Shown here: piece after piece, positions 41,919 through 52,779 of the stretch
Numbering within the stretch: position 1 is the first letter of the stretch
Layout of the letters: each line of letters begins with the position of its first letter
NCBI RefSeq assembly: GCF_900099965.1
Contig: NZ_FNDJ01000015.1
Span: forward strand, 218,830-282,829
Source: Nonomuraea jiangxiensis
Lineage (GTDB): Bacteria; Actinomycetota; Actinomycetes; Streptosporangiales; Streptosporangiaceae
Length of the DNA stretch: 64,000 bases
Reading direction: 5' to 3'
The notes under the pieces: generated by a model
Seen by the model: the letters and a program-made list of their open reading frames with translations, nothing else
What the model was told of the DNA's origin: nothing
The model's database searches: none
Translations under genes and position numbers: made by a program

Positions 41919-43128
41919 GGTCCCCATGCTGTTCATCCTCGCCGGCCTGGCGGCCTACACCGTGCTGGCCGGCGCGGACTTCGGGGCCGGCCTGTGGACC
42001 CTGCTGGCCCGCCGTGGGCGGACCGGCCGCGCGAAGGCCGTCGACCACGCCCGTCACGCCATGGGGCCCGTCTGGGAGGCCAACCACGTGTGGCTGATCT
42101 TCGTGCTCGTCGTGTGCTGGACCGCCTACCCCGTCGCCTTCGGTTCGATCACCTCCACCCTGGCCGTACCGCTGTTCATCGCCGCTGTCGGGATCATCCT
42201 CCGCGGGGCTTCCTACGCGCTGCGCGGCCAACTCGACGATGCCCGCGGCCGGCGCCCGGTCGAGAACCTGTTCGCGTTGTCGTCGATCCTGACGCCGTTC
42301 GCACTGGGCACCGTGGTCGGCGGCATCGCCTCAGGCCGGGTCCCCGTCGGCAACGCCGCCGGGGACCTCATCACCAGCTGGCTCAACCCCACGTCCATGG
42401 CGATCGGCGTGCTGGCCGTCGCCTCCGGCGGCTTTCTCGCCGCCGTCTACCTCGCCGCCGACGCGCGCCGGCTGCGCGAGCCGGCTTTGGAGCTCGACTT
42501 CCGCGCCCGCGCCCTGGTCTCGGGGGTGTGCGCGGGCGTGCTCGCCATCGCCGGCCTGGTCGTCGTCCACTTCGACGCACCGGCGTTGTTCGCCGGCCTC
42601 ACCCGGGACGGCGGCGCCGCGATGGTCGGCGTCTCGGCCGCGGCCGGGCTGGCCACGCTGCTGCTGGTCTGGCGCGAGCGGTTCGGCCCGGCCCGCGCTC
42701 TGGCCGCTCTCGCCGTCACGGCCATCGTGGCCGGCTGGGGGCTGGCTCAACGGCCGCGATTCCTGCCCGGGCTCACGCTCACCCAGGCCGCCGCCGGCCG
42801 GGCCACCCTGATGGCGGTCATCGTCGCCGGCGTGATCGGCGCCCTGGTGCTGCTTCCCTCGCTGATCTTGCTGTTCCGCCTCTTCCTCCGGGGCCACCTG
42901 GACCCGTCCGCCGCCGAGGTTCCGGTGAGCGCCCCGCCGGTGGCCGGCCGCGGAGCCAGGCCCCGGCTGCTCGCCGCGTTCGCCGTGGCCACCCTGCTCG
43001 CGGGCCTGGCCATGGCGCTCCTCGGCGGTGCCGGCTGGGTCCTCGCCGCCGGCGTCGTCTGCCTCGTCGCCTGCGCCGTGTCCACCTTCGTGCTCGCCGT
43101 GACGGCGGATGCGGATCACCAGTCCTGA
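41911..43128 (+). CDS. cydB: Cytochrome bd-type quinol oxidase subunit II
   Basis: 405-aa, eight- to nine-helix partner of CydA. Conserved N-terminal ADFGAGLWTLLARRGRTGRA and VWEANHVWLIFVLVVCWTAY blocks identify the family; FGSITSTLAVPLFIAAVGII and LRGASYALRG follow. It lengthens at the C terminus with two extra hydrophobic segments (LLAAFAVATLLAGLAMALLG). With CydA it forms a high-affinity terminal oxidase for low oxygen or oxidative stress. Confidence 0.93.
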   Translation: MAEVPMLFILAGLAAYTVLAGADFGAGLWTLLARRGRTGRAKAVDHARHAMGPVWEANHVWLIFVLVVCWTAYPVAFGSITSTLAVPLFIAAVGIILRGASYALRGQLDDARGRRPVENLFALSSILTPFALGTVVGGIASGRVPVGNAAGDLITSWLNPTSMAIGVLAVASGGFLAAVYLAADARRLREPALELDFRARALVSGVCAGVLAIAGLVVVHFDAPALFAGLTRDGGAAMVGVSAAAGLATLLLVWRERFGPARALAALAVTAIVAGWGLAQRPRFLPGLTLTQAAAGRATLMAVIVAGVIGALVLLPSLILLFRLFLRGHLDPSAAEVPVSAPPVAGRGARPRLLAAFAVATLLAGLAMALLGGAGWVLAAGVVCLVACAVSTFVLAVTADADHQS

Positions 43129-43171
43129 GGCGATCTCACGTACAGGATGAGTTGTCGTACGGACAAATTTG

Positions 43172-43196
43172 CGGAAGGTTTATTTTCCGACTTCCG
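43172..43196. promoter_or_regulatory. AT-rich inverted repeat upstream of the gnd operon
   Basis: CGGAAG and CTTCCG flank a 13-nt T-rich centre (GTTTATTTTCCGA) ~130 nt before gnd and 44 nt after cydB. In this GC-rich DNA the AT-rich core is a likely promoter or operator. Confidence 0.35.
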
Positions 43197-43328
43197 TGCA
43201 TATCGGCGCAAACGCATGCGGTAAGCCTTGCCGGAGAGTTTGGGTGGCGCCTGGGGGTAGGGGTCAAAGGCGGCCGAGCGGCGACGCGGGGGACATCATG
43301 CGGGCCGCCGGCGAACCGGGGGGCATCC

Positions 43329-44360
43329 ATGGCAACGGACAAACCCATGCAGATCGGTATGATCGGGCTCGGACGAATGGGCGCGAACCTCGTGCGCAGG
43401 CTCATTCGTGACGGCCACCAGTGCGTGGTTCACGACATCGACCAGAACGCGGTGCAAGCCCTCGCGGGGGAGGGCGCGGTGGCCGCGACCTCGCTCGGGG
43501 ACTTCGTGGCGAAACTGGAGAAGCCCCGGGTCGTCTGGCTCATGCTGCCCGCCGCCGTCGTACAGCGGACACTCGACGACCTGGTCGGCCTGCTCGACAG
43601 CGGCGACACGGTCATCGACGGCGGCAACTCCTACTACCGGGACGACATCGTCCGGGCGCGGCGGCTCGCCGAGCACGGGCTCCACTACGTCGACTGCGGG
43701 ACCTCGGGCGGCGTGTGGGGGCTGGAACGCGGCTACTGCCTCATGATCGGGGGTGAGGACGACGTGGTCAGGCGCCTGGACCCGGTGTTCCGTACCATCG
43801 CTCCGGGCATCGGCGCGGCGGAGCCGACGCCGGGCAGGCGACACCCTGACGGCACCGCTCCCGAAGGCTACCTCCACTGCGGGCCCGCCGGTGCGGGGCA
43901 CTTCGTGAAGATGATCCACAATGGCGTCGAGTACGGGATGATGGGCGCCATCGCCGAAGGGCTGTCGATCATCCGGCATGCCAATGTGGGAGCGGAGAGC
44001 CGTGCCGCCGACGCGGAGACCGCGCCGCTCCGCGACCCGGAATACTACCGTTACGACATCGACGTGGCCCAGGTCGCGGAGGTCTGGCGGCGCGGCTCGG
44101 TGGTCTCCTCCTGGCTCGTCGATCTGATCGCCGACGCGCTCTCGCGCTCGCCGCGCCTTGAGGGCTTCAAGGGGCGCGTCTCCGACTCCGGAGAGGGCCG
44201 CTGGACGGTGGACGCCGCGATCGACGAAGGCGTGCCCGCCCCCGTCATCACCTCGGCGCTGATGGAGCGGTTCGAGTCGCGGGGGCTCGGCCACTTCACC
44301 GACGCGGCCCTGTCCGCGATGCGCAGCGAGTTCGGCGGGCACGCGGAGAAGCCGGAGTGA
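43329..44360 (+). CDS. gnd: 6-phosphogluconate dehydrogenase (decarboxylating), short NAD-type
   Basis: 343-aa oxidative pentose-phosphate enzyme making ribulose-5-P. NAD(P) motif GMIGLGRMGANLVRRL; substrate loop VIDGGNSYYRDD and CGTSGGVWGLERGY; catalytic Lys/Asn/Glu in GHFVKMIHNGVEYGMM; and WRRGSVVSSWL. Length fits the short (about 300-340 aa) NAD-preferring class rather than the 470-aa class. ATG 43329 begins homology; the frame open far upstream overlaps cydB out of phase. Its stop overlaps the HAD gene by 4 nt. Confidence 0.92.
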   Translation: MATDKPMQIGMIGLGRMGANLVRRLIRDGHQCVVHDIDQNAVQALAGEGAVAATSLGDFVAKLEKPRVVWLMLPAAVVQRTLDDLVGLLDSGDTVIDGGNSYYRDDIVRARRLAEHGLHYVDCGTSGGVWGLERGYCLMIGGEDDVVRRLDPVFRTIAPGIGAAEPTPGRRHPDGTAPEGYLHCGPAGAGHFVKMIHNGVEYGMMGAIAEGLSIIRHANVGAESRAADAETAPLRDPEYYRYDIDVAQVAEVWRRGSVVSSWLVDLIADALSRSPRLEGFKGRVSDSGEGRWTVDAAIDEGVPAPVITSALMERFESRGLGHFTDAALSAMRSEFGGHAEKPE

Positions 44361-45124
44361 GCGCGTGCGCGGGCACGGCGGCGCTCGGTCTGCCCGGCCG
44401 GGTCCGCGGGTGTCTGTTCGACATGGACGGCGTGCTGACGCGCACCGCGACGGTGCACGCCAGAGCGTGGAAGTCGATGTTCGACGAGTTCCTGCGGGAG
44501 CGGGCCGCCCGGACGGGGAGCCCGTTCGTGCCGTTCGACGCGACCGCCGACTACGACCGCTACGTCGACGGGAAGGAGCGGCTGGACGGGACCCGGAGCT
44601 TCCTGCGGTCACGGGGGATCGACCTGCCCGAGGGGTCGCCTGATGATCCGCGGGACGCGCTGACCGTGCACGCCCTGAGCAACCGGAAGAACGACCTCGT
44701 CCAGGCGATCATCGACAGGGACGGCGTGGACACGTTTCCCGGCTCCGTCCGGTACGTGCGGGCCACCCGGGACGCGGGGTTGCGCAGGGCCGTCGTGTCA
44801 TCGAGCGCCAACACCGTGAAAGTCCTTTCAGCCGCAGGGCTCACCGAGTATTTCGAGGCCCGGATCGACGGTGTGACGGCCCAGGAGCGGCACCTGGCGG
44901 GCAAACCGGCCCCGGACATGTATCTCGCGGGCGCGCAGGCACTCGGGCTCAAGCCTTCGGAGGCGGCGGTGTTCGAGGACGCGCTGGCGGGGGTGGCGGC
45001 CGGCCGCGCGGGGGGCTTCGCGTTCGTCGTCGGCGTCGATCGGGCCGGTCAGGCGGACGAACTGCGCGAGCATGGCGCCGACATCGTGGTCACCGACCTG
45101 TCCGAGCTGCTGGAGACACGATGA
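44357..45124 (+). CDS. HAD-superfamily beta-phosphoglucomutase-like hydrolase/mutase
   Basis: 255-aa HAD protein. Nucleophile Asp22 and acid/base Asp24 in CLFDMDGVLTRTA; motif II AVVSSSANT; motif III Lys in HLAGKPAPDMYL; motif IV VFEDALAGVAAG. The large helical cap (residues ~45-115) is of the beta-PGM/phosphatase C1 type. Next to a GH65 phosphorylase it almost certainly isomerises the beta-glucose-1-P released by that enzyme to glucose-6-P. Start GTG 44357, overlapping gnd. Confidence 0.9.
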   Translation: MSACAGTAALGLPGRVRGCLFDMDGVLTRTATVHARAWKSMFDEFLRERAARTGSPFVPFDATADYDRYVDGKERLDGTRSFLRSRGIDLPEGSPDDPRDALTVHALSNRKNDLVQAIIDRDGVDTFPGSVRYVRATRDAGLRRAVVSSSANTVKVLSAAGLTEYFEARIDGVTAQERHLAGKPAPDMYLAGAQALGLKPSEAAVFEDALAGVAAGRAGGFAFVVGVDRAGQADELREHGADIVVTDLSELLETR

Positions 45125-45152
45125 CCAGGCAGGTGGAGGGCGAGGTGGCACG

Positions 45153-47510
45153 ATGATCACACATCCGGCGTTCGCGGTCGAGCCATGGTCCTTGCGGGAA
45201 TGCCGGCTGGACATCGACGTGCTGGCGCAGACCGAGTCGGTGTTCTCGTTGTCCAACGGGCACATCGGCCTGCGCGGCAACCTGGAGGAGGGCGAGCCGT
45301 GCGGGGAGCCGGGCACCTACCTCAACGGGTTCTACGAGCTCAGGCCGCTGCTGTACGGCGAGGCGGGTTACGGCTATCCGGAGTCGGGACAGACGGTGGT
45401 GAACGTCACCAACGGCAAGCTGATCCGGCTGCTGGTCGACGACGAGCCTTTCGACGTGCGGTACGGCACGCTGCACGAGCACGTACGGGTCCTGGACCTG
45501 CGCGCCGGGACCCTGACCCGCACGGTTGGATGGAGCTCTCCGACCGGTGGCCAGGTGCGGCTGACGACCACCCGGCTGGTGTCCTTCACCCACCGCGCGG
45601 TGGCCGCGATCCGCTACGAGGTCGAGGCCGTCGACGAGCCCCGGCACGTGGTCGTGCAGTCCGAGCTGGTCGCCAACGAAACCCAGCAGTACGTGTCCGG
45701 CGACCCGCGCGTGGCCGCCCCTCTGGAGTCGCCGCTGGTCCTGGAGGAGAACGTTCCGGCGCAGGAGGGTGTGGCGATCATGGTCCACCACACTCGGGCG
45801 AGCGGCCTACGGGTGGCCTCCGCCATGTGCCACGACATCGCCGGGCCGGATGGCACCCTGATCGAAGCGCAGGCCAGCGGCGACGTCAACCGGGTGACCG
45901 TCGCCACACGCCTCGCCCCCGGCGGGCGGCTGCGGCTGGTCAAGTACTTCTCCTACGGGTGGTCGGCCAGGCGGTCCCGGCCCGCCCTGCACGATCAGGT
46001 CGTCGCGGCGCTGGCGGCCGCCCGGCTGGCCGGCTGGGAGGGTCTGTGCGCCGACCAGCGGCGGTTCCTCGACGAGTTCTGGCAGGGCGCGGACGTGGAG
46101 GTCGTGGGCGACCCCGAGGTGCAGCAGGCCATCCGGTTCGGGATGTTCCACCTGCTGCAGGCGTCCGCGCGCCTGGAGGACCGCCCCATCCCCGGCAAGG
46201 GGCTGACCGGCTCCGGCTATGACGGACATGCCTTCTGGGACACGGAGATCTTCGTGCTGCCGGTGCTCACCCACACCTACCCGCGGGCCGCCGCCGACGC
46301 GCTGACGTGGCGGAAGTCGACGCTGCCGTCGGCGCAGGCCCGTGCCACGCAGCTCGGCCTGTCCGGGTCGGCCTTTCCCTGGCGGACGATCAACGGCGAG
46401 GAGGGCTCCGGCTACTGGCCCGCCGGAACCGCGGCATTCCACATCAACGCCGACATCGCCTACGCGGTCGCCCAGTATGTCGACGCCACCGAGGACACGG
46501 CGTTCGAGCGGGACGTCGGCCTGCCGCTGCTGCTCCAGACGGCCCGGTTGTGGTGCGCGCTGGGCCATCATGACGCCCACGGGCGGTATCGCATCGATGG
46601 CGTGACCGGACCCGACGAGTACAGCGCCGTCGCCGACAACAACGTCTACACCAACCTGATGGCGCAGCAGAACCTGCGTGCGGCCGCCGAGGCCGCCGAT
46701 CGCCATCCCGATCGGGCGGCAGAGCTCGGGGTCACCCCGGAGGAGACCACGCGATGGCGCGACGCGGCGGCCGTGATGGCCGTCCCCTACGACGAGCGCC
46801 TGGGCGTGCACCCGCAGAGCGAGGGCTTCACCGAGCATGAGGTCTGGGATTTCGCCGGTACGAAGCCGGAACAGTACCCGCTGCTGCGGCATTTCCACTA
46901 TTTCGACCTCTACCGCCGGCAGGTGGTCAAGCAAGCCGACCTCGTACTGGCGATGCACCTGCGCGGCGACGCGTTCACGCCCGAGCAGAAGGCCCGCGAC
47001 TTCGCCTACTACGAGGCGCTGACGGTTCGCGACTCGTCGTTGTCGGCCTGCACCCAGGCGGTGATCGCCGCCGAGGTGGGACAGCTCGAGCTCGCCTACC
47101 GCTACCTCGGCGAGGCGGCGATGATGGACCTGGCGGACCTGGAGCAGAACACCGTGGACGGCATCCACATGGCCTCGCTGGCCGGCGTGTGGATCTCCCT
47201 GGTCGCCGGATTCGGCGGGATGCGCGCCGGTCAGGGCCGGATGCGCTTCGCCCCGAGGCTGCCGCCGGGCCTGACCCGGCTCGCCTTCAGCGTGCGCTAC
47301 CGCGGCAGTCTTGTCCACGTGAGCGTCACCTCGGACGCGACGACCTACCGGCTCCAGGAGGGCCCGCCGCTCACCGTGGCCCACCACGGCGAGCCGTTCC
47401 CCCTGCGGGCGGAGCCGGTCAGACTGCCGAACCCCTCGGCACCGGAGCCCGAGCAGCGGATCCACCAGCCGGCCGGCCGCGCGCCCCTTCCTCGCCACCC
47501 GGAGGGATGA
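45153..47510 (+). CDS. Glycoside hydrolase family 65 phosphorylase (maltose/trehalose/kojibiose type)
   Basis: 785-aa GH65 inverting phosphorylase. N-terminal beta-sandwich (RECRLDIDVLAQTESVFSLS; NGHIGLRGNLEEGEP), then the (alpha/alpha)6 barrel. The general acid Glu489 is in GVTGPDEYSAVADNNVYTN, the phosphate-binding residues in RQVVKQADLVLAM and VRDSSLSAC, with FWDTEIFVLP and GAAFPWRT-like loops (SGSAFPWRTINGEEG). It splits an alpha-linked glucose disaccharide with phosphate into beta-Glc-1-P and glucose. Followed on the opposite strand by the FtsX exporter. Linkage specificity cannot be read. Confidence 0.92.
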   Translation: MITHPAFAVEPWSLRECRLDIDVLAQTESVFSLSNGHIGLRGNLEEGEPCGEPGTYLNGFYELRPLLYGEAGYGYPESGQTVVNVTNGKLIRLLVDDEPFDVRYGTLHEHVRVLDLRAGTLTRTVGWSSPTGGQVRLTTTRLVSFTHRAVAAIRYEVEAVDEPRHVVVQSELVANETQQYVSGDPRVAAPLESPLVLEENVPAQEGVAIMVHHTRASGLRVASAMCHDIAGPDGTLIEAQASGDVNRVTVATRLAPGGRLRLVKYFSYGWSARRSRPALHDQVVAALAAARLAGWEGLCADQRRFLDEFWQGADVEVVGDPEVQQAIRFGMFHLLQASARLEDRPIPGKGLTGSGYDGHAFWDTEIFVLPVLTHTYPRAAADALTWRKSTLPSAQARATQLGLSGSAFPWRTINGEEGSGYWPAGTAAFHINADIAYAVAQYVDATEDTAFERDVGLPLLLQTARLWCALGHHDAHGRYRIDGVTGPDEYSAVADNNVYTNLMAQQNLRAAAEAADRHPDRAAELGVTPEETTRWRDAAAVMAVPYDERLGVHPQSEGFTEHEVWDFAGTKPEQYPLLRHFHYFDLYRRQVVKQADLVLAMHLRGDAFTPEQKARDFAYYEALTVRDSSLSACTQAVIAAEVGQLELAYRYLGEAAMMDLADLEQNTVDGIHMASLAGVWISLVAGFGGMRAGQGRMRFAPRLPPGLTRLAFSVRYRGSLVHVSVTSDATTYRLQEGPPLTVAHHGEPFPLRAEPVRLPNPSAPEPEQRIHQPAGRAPLPRHPEG

Positions 47511-47529
47511 GGTGTGGCACCCGGGGGCG

Positions 47530-47554
47530 CCTTGCCGGCCGGCCTTGGGCAAGG
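47530..47554. terminator. Hairpin between convergent GH65 and FtsX permease genes
   Basis: CCTTGCC / GGCAAGG, 7-bp stem with an 11-nt GC-rich loop in the 52-nt convergent gap; no U-tract. A likely bidirectional terminator. Confidence 0.4.
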
Positions 47555-47562
47555 GGCGGAGT

Positions 47563-50078
47563 TCATCCTGTGGTCGGGAGGTTCTCGTCTCGTGGTGATC
47601 CCGCCGGGCCTCGTACGGCTTGGCGTGCCGTGAGGACGGCGGCGCCGGAGGCGACGAGGAGGCAGGCGATGACGAGTCCGGCGATCAACGGCCACGGCAC
47701 GACGAGGACGACGTCCATGCCGAGCGTCGCCGCGAGGCCCGAGCGCATCCCGAGCAGTGCGGGCAACGCCACCAGGAGGCCGAGCGCGGTGCCCAGGGCG
47801 ACGACCATGGCCGATTCGGTGGAGAGCGCCCGCACAACCTGTCGCCTGGTCGCCCCGGACAGGCGCAGGACGGCCAGGTCCCGCCTGCGTCCGGCGGCGG
47901 CCATCATCTGAGTGTTCGCGATCGAGACGGCGGTGTACCCGGCGGACACGATCACGAGGAGCAGGGTGAAGATCCAGACCAGGCGGTCCTCCTCGTCGGC
48001 GGACTCGGCCGCGTAGGTCGTCATGTCCACCGCCCGCGCGCCCACACCCGGCCGCACGGTGGCCGGGCCGCCCTGGCCGAGATACGCCTCCTCGGCCAGG
48101 GCGGAGGGATCGTGTTCGCGTACCAGGTCGTAGGGGAGCAGCACGCTGGTGGGGGCGTCGGCGACCACGGCGGCGATCGTCAGGGTGGTGGCACGGCCGT
48201 CCTCGAAGATGGCCTTGACCCGGTCGCCGGGTTTCCAGCCGCGTGATTCGGCGACCCACGGCACGATGGCCGCGCCATCGGGGGCGAGGGAATCCAGCGA
48301 ACCGGAGACCACGTCGAGCGATCCGCGGCCCATCGCGAGCAGCCGAGGGGTGATCCCGGCGGCGGGGAGGGTCCGGTCGTCGTCCTGGTAGAGCGCCGTG
48401 GGGAGCATCGCCGCGCCGCCGCTCGCGGTGACCGCCGCGTCGGACAGCCCCGGCGTGCCGGACGGGATCACCATGCCGTGCGCCCGTAGGGAGGTGGCCC
48501 GCGCGGCGGAGTAGACGCCCGCCGTGGTCTGCACCATGCCGGTGATCAGCACCGCGAAGCCCACGGTGACCAGCACCGGGGTGGCCGTGGAGGCCGTACG
48601 GCGAACCGCGGTCAGGGTGCTCTCCCGCACCAGCAGGCCGGTGGCGCCGCGCAGCCGTCCGAGAGGCCAGGTGACTCCCCGGGCCACCGGTGGGACGATC
48701 GCCGGGGCGAGCAGCGCCAATCCGATGATCAACGCCATCGCGGTGTACAGGGCGAGGTTGAACAGGTCGCCGCCCTCGGCGCCCGCCGTGACGACGGCGC
48801 AGGCCAGGCCCGTGGCGGTGGACAGCCCGCCGGCGATCCACCGGCTGCGCGGCATCGGCCGGTCATCGACCGCGGCCTCGCGCAGCGCCTCCAGCGGACC
48901 CACCCGGCCCGCCCGCCGGGCGGCCGACCACACGCCGACCAGCGCGACGAGCACCCCCAGGACGAACGCCCCCACCAGTGGCAGCGGCAGCGGACGCACC
49001 TCGAAGCCAGGCGGCTCGAACCCGGCGGTGACCAGGGCGTCGCCCAGCACCGGGGCGAGCAGGGCGCCGAGCAGCACCCCGGCCCCGGCCGCCACGACCC
49101 CGACCGCGAGCGCCTCGCCGTACACGATGCCGCGGATCTGCCTCGGTGTCGCTCCCACCGCGCGCAGCAGGCCGAGTTCGTGCCGCCGTTGCGCGACGGC
49201 GAAGGCGAACGTGGAGGCCACCACGAAGATCGAGACGAAGGCGGACAGGGCACTCATGGCGGTGAGCACCTGGGTGCCGATCCACCGGACGCGGGCCTCT
49301 TCCAGGGGTTCGAGCGCGGTCCGTTCGTCGCCGGCGAACACCCGGCCCTGGCCGCCGGTGACGGCCCGGGCGGCCGACTCCACCGCGGACACGTCGGCGC
49401 CCGGCTCGGTGACCAGCCCGATCACGCGTACGCCCCCGGCCAGCGTCTCCGCCTCGGCGTCGCTCAGGTAGACGCCAGGACCGTCGGTCGTGCCCGTCAC
49501 CGTGTACGGCGCGGGACCTTCGGCGGTCAGGACGGTGATCCGCGTGCCCGGTGCCGCGCCCAGCGACCGGTCGACGACCGCCTCACCTGTGTGCTGCGGT
49601 GCCCTGCCGGTCACCAGCCCGTACGGTCCCAGCGCCGTCGTGGACCACGCGTGGCCCCGGTCGGCCTCGGCCGGGGCGCCGCCGACGACGGCCTGTGCGT
49701 AGAAGGACCGCTCGGGGACCGCCCGCGCGACGCCGTCGAGCTCGCCCAGGCGCCGCACGAACGAGGCGGCCTGGCCGGGCGACCACGGCCGGTCGGGGGT
49801 GAAGTCGCCGTCGGCCCGCTCGATGGCCGGTGAGGCCACCAGTACGCTCGCCCCCGCCAGGCGGTCGGGCAGCCGCGGCACCCCGGAGAACCACGCCAGC
49901 GACGTCACCGTCACGATGGCCACGCCGAGCACCAGCGCGACCGCACTGCCCGCGAGGGCGCTCCAGCGTTCGCGCAGCGTTGCCAGGCCCAGCCGGAGAC
50001 CCGTGCCGCGAGTCGGACGTTCGGTGCTCCCCCGGGGCGGTCGAGAGTCGTCAGCTGATCGGCGGTTGTCGCGGTGGC

Positions 50079-50085
<7 letters not shown>
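47563..50085 (-). CDS. ABC transporter permease with two FtsX domains
   Basis: 840-aa exporter permease of the MacB/FtsX type: one N-terminal helix (WSALAGSAVALVLGVAIVTV), a large extracytoplasmic MacB-PCD-like domain, three helices of the first FtsX core (VSIFVVASTFAFAVAQRRHE with the conserved GLLRAVGATPRQIRG loop), a middle four-helix insert, a second periplasmic domain, and the second FtsX core with AAGRRRDLAVLRLSGATRRQ. Such pairs export peptides, lipids or antibiotics. Its start overlaps the ATPase stop by 7 nt. Confidence 0.9.
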
Positions 50086-50819
<734 letters not shown>

Positions 50820-50929
50820 GGCCATGAGCCAAGCCGTTCCGGGCCCGCCGCACATTGGCGCCAGCGCGAGGACCGGAGGTAGACCCAGCACTACTGCCCT
50901 GGTCGGAGCCGGTCGGATAACGTCGAGGC

Positions 50930-52141
50930 GTGATCGCTCGCAACGCGCTGGAGGCCCTGACGACCAGGCCGTCGGCGTTCCTCCGGTCCATGTGGCCATG
51001 GCGATCGTTGGCATACCTGTCGTCGAGCGTGGTGTTCGCCGGGGTGGCCGTCGCCCTGGTCTACGTGGCCTACCGCTTCAGCGTCACGATCGGCTGCCTG
51101 CTCGGAGGGGTCGTGCTGGTCGTTCTCGGCCTGCCCCTCGCGAGGTTCGAGCGGCTGCGGCTGCGCCTGGTGGACGCCGCCCCGGCCCGTGACCCCCATC
51201 AGCCGCCCGGCCGTCCCGGCCTCACCGCCTGGCTCGGCAACCGGCTGCGTGAACAGGCGACCTGGCGTGAGCTGGGCTTCGCGATGGTGGCCCTGGCCGC
51301 CATCTGGTGCGTCGACCTGGGGGTGATTTCCGTGTCCGTGTGGATACCGTTCCTCCTGCTTTCGGCGCCGCTGCAACCCGAGGTGGACAGCCTGCTGACA
51401 GCCCTGCCGATCTCGGCGGCCGGCCTCGTCCTGTTGCCGCTGGCCGCCTACCCGGTGACCGCCTGGGCGGGAGCGCGAGCTTTGATCGTGCGTGCCGTGC
51501 TCGCCCCGCGCGAGGCGGAGATCATCAGGTCGCGGGCCAGGCTGGTCGACGCGTACGAGAGCGAGCGCCGCAGGATCGAGCGCGACCTGCACGACGGCGC
51601 GCAGCAGCGGCTGGTCGCGCTCACCATGAAGCTCGGGCTCGCGGGGCTCGACCTGCCGCCCGGGTCGCCCGCGGCCGTACAGGTGGAGGAGGCGCGCGTA
51701 GAGGCCATGAAGGCACTCGCCGAGCTGCGGGAGCTGATCCGGGGCGTGCATCCGCAGGTCCTCACCGATCGGGGGCTCACCGCCGCCGTCCGCGACGTCG
51801 CCGGCCGTTCGCCCGTGTCCGTCGACGTCGACCTGTCCCTGGCCGCGCGGCCATCGGCGTCCGTCGAGGCCACCGCCTACTACGTCGTCTGCGAGGCGCT
51901 CGCCAACGTGGCCAAGCACAGCGGCGCGACCCGATGCTCGGTGCGCGGCCGCATGTCAGGGGGGAGGCTCGTGGTGGAGGTCGGCGACGACGGCGTCGGC
52001 GGAGCCGACCCCGACCGGGGATCGGGGCTCGCCGGGCTCGCCGACCGGCTCGCCGTGATCGACGGCACCATGACCCTGTCCAGCCCGCGCGGCGGGCCCA
52101 CCTGCCTTCGTGTGGAGATCCCGTGCCCGGCCTCCGCGTAG
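50930..52141 (+). CDS. NarL-type sensor histidine kinase
   Basis: 403-aa membrane kinase. Two pairs of hydrophobic helices in the first ~190 residues (SLAYLSSSVVFAGVAVALVY; VLLPLAAYPVTAWAGARALI), then the HisKA_3 helix ERRRIERDLHDGAQQRLVAL with phospho-acceptor His221, and the HATPase domain with N-box YYVVCEALANVAKHSGATR and G boxes VGDDGVGGADPDRGSGLAGL. The sensor is membrane-embedded, as in stress sensors of envelope damage. Overlaps the response regulator by 19 nt; divergent from the ABC exporter, its probable target. Confidence 0.92.
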   Translation: MIARNALEALTTRPSAFLRSMWPWRSLAYLSSSVVFAGVAVALVYVAYRFSVTIGCLLGGVVLVVLGLPLARFERLRLRLVDAAPARDPHQPPGRPGLTAWLGNRLREQATWRELGFAMVALAAIWCVDLGVISVSVWIPFLLLSAPLQPEVDSLLTALPISAAGLVLLPLAAYPVTAWAGARALIVRAVLAPREAEIIRSRARLVDAYESERRRIERDLHDGAQQRLVALTMKLGLAGLDLPPGSPAAVQVEEARVEAMKALAELRELIRGVHPQVLTDRGLTAAVRDVAGRSPVSVDVDLSLAARPSASVEATAYYVVCEALANVAKHSGATRCSVRGRMSGGRLVVEVGDDGVGGADPDRGSGLAGLADRLAVIDGTMTLSSPRGGPTCLRVEIPCPASA

Positions 52142-52773
52142 TCATCGCCGAGGACGCCGTCCTGCTCCGAGAAGGGCTCGCCGGGCTGCTCGAACGCTTC
52201 GGCCACGAGGTCGTCGCCTCGGTGGGGGACGCCCCCGCCCTGCTCGCCGCCGTCGAGGAGCACGGCCCGGCCGTCGTCATCGTCGACGTCAGGATGCCTC
52301 CCGGATACAGCGACGAGGGGTTGCGGGCCGCCCTCGCCCTGCGCGCTTCCCGGCCCGGCCTCGCCGTGCTCGTACTCAGCCAGTACGTCGAGCAGACCTA
52401 CGCCGCCGAACTCCTCGACTCGGCTGGCGGCGCCGGCATCGGCTACCTGCTCAAGGATCGGGTGGGCGACGTGAAGGAGTTCGTCGACGCCCTCGCGCGG
52501 GTGGCCGACGGAGGTACGGTCGTCGATCCCGAGGTCGTCCGCCAACTCCTCAGCCGCCGCCGCGATCCGCTCACCCGGCTCACGCCCCGGGAGCACGAGG
52601 TGCTCGGCCTCATCGCGGAAGGCCGCTCGAATGCCGCCATCGCCCGCAGCCTCGTCGTGACAGAGGCGGCGGTCTCCAAGCACATCGCTTCCATCTTCAC
52701 CAAACTCGACCTCCCTCCGGACAACGACGACCACCGCAGAGTCCTGGCCGTCCTCGCCTACCTCCGCGCCTGA
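52123..52773 (+). CDS. NarL/LuxR-type response regulator
   Basis: 216-aa regulator. Receiver domain: acidic pair in VVIAEDAVLLREGLAGLL, phospho-acceptor Asp55 in VVIVDVRMPPGYSDEG, Thr/Ser switch LVLSQYVEQTYAAEL and Lys in GYLLKDRVGD. Output domain: GerE HTH LTPREHEVLGLIAEGRSNAA then VTEAAVSKHIASIFTKLDLP. GTG 52123 is set by GGAG 6 nt upstream and the receiver's first strand. Co-translated with the kinase. Confidence 0.93.
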   Translation: MPGLRVVIAEDAVLLREGLAGLLERFGHEVVASVGDAPALLAAVEEHGPAVVIVDVRMPPGYSDEGLRAALALRASRPGLAVLVLSQYVEQTYAAELLDSAGGAGIGYLLKDRVGDVKEFVDALARVADGGTVVDPEVVRQLLSRRRDPLTRLTPREHEVLGLIAEGRSNAAIARSLVVTEAAVSKHIASIFTKLDLPPDNDDHRRVLAVLAYLRA

Positions 52774-52779
52774 GGGGAG

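Noticed and set aside
40593..43128. cydDC-type exporter linked to cydAB
   Set aside because: The following genes are gnd, HAD and GH65; the ABC exporter at 47563-50819 is FtsX type, not CydDC.
41994..43328. Upstream extension of the gnd frame into cydB
   Set aside because: It is out of phase with cydB and lacks similarity; Gnd homology starts at ATG 43329.
45807..47552. 580-codon minus-strand frame opposite the GH65 gene
   Set aside because: Same reason: composition of an antisense shadow and no motif, while the plus strand carries an intact catalytic GH65.
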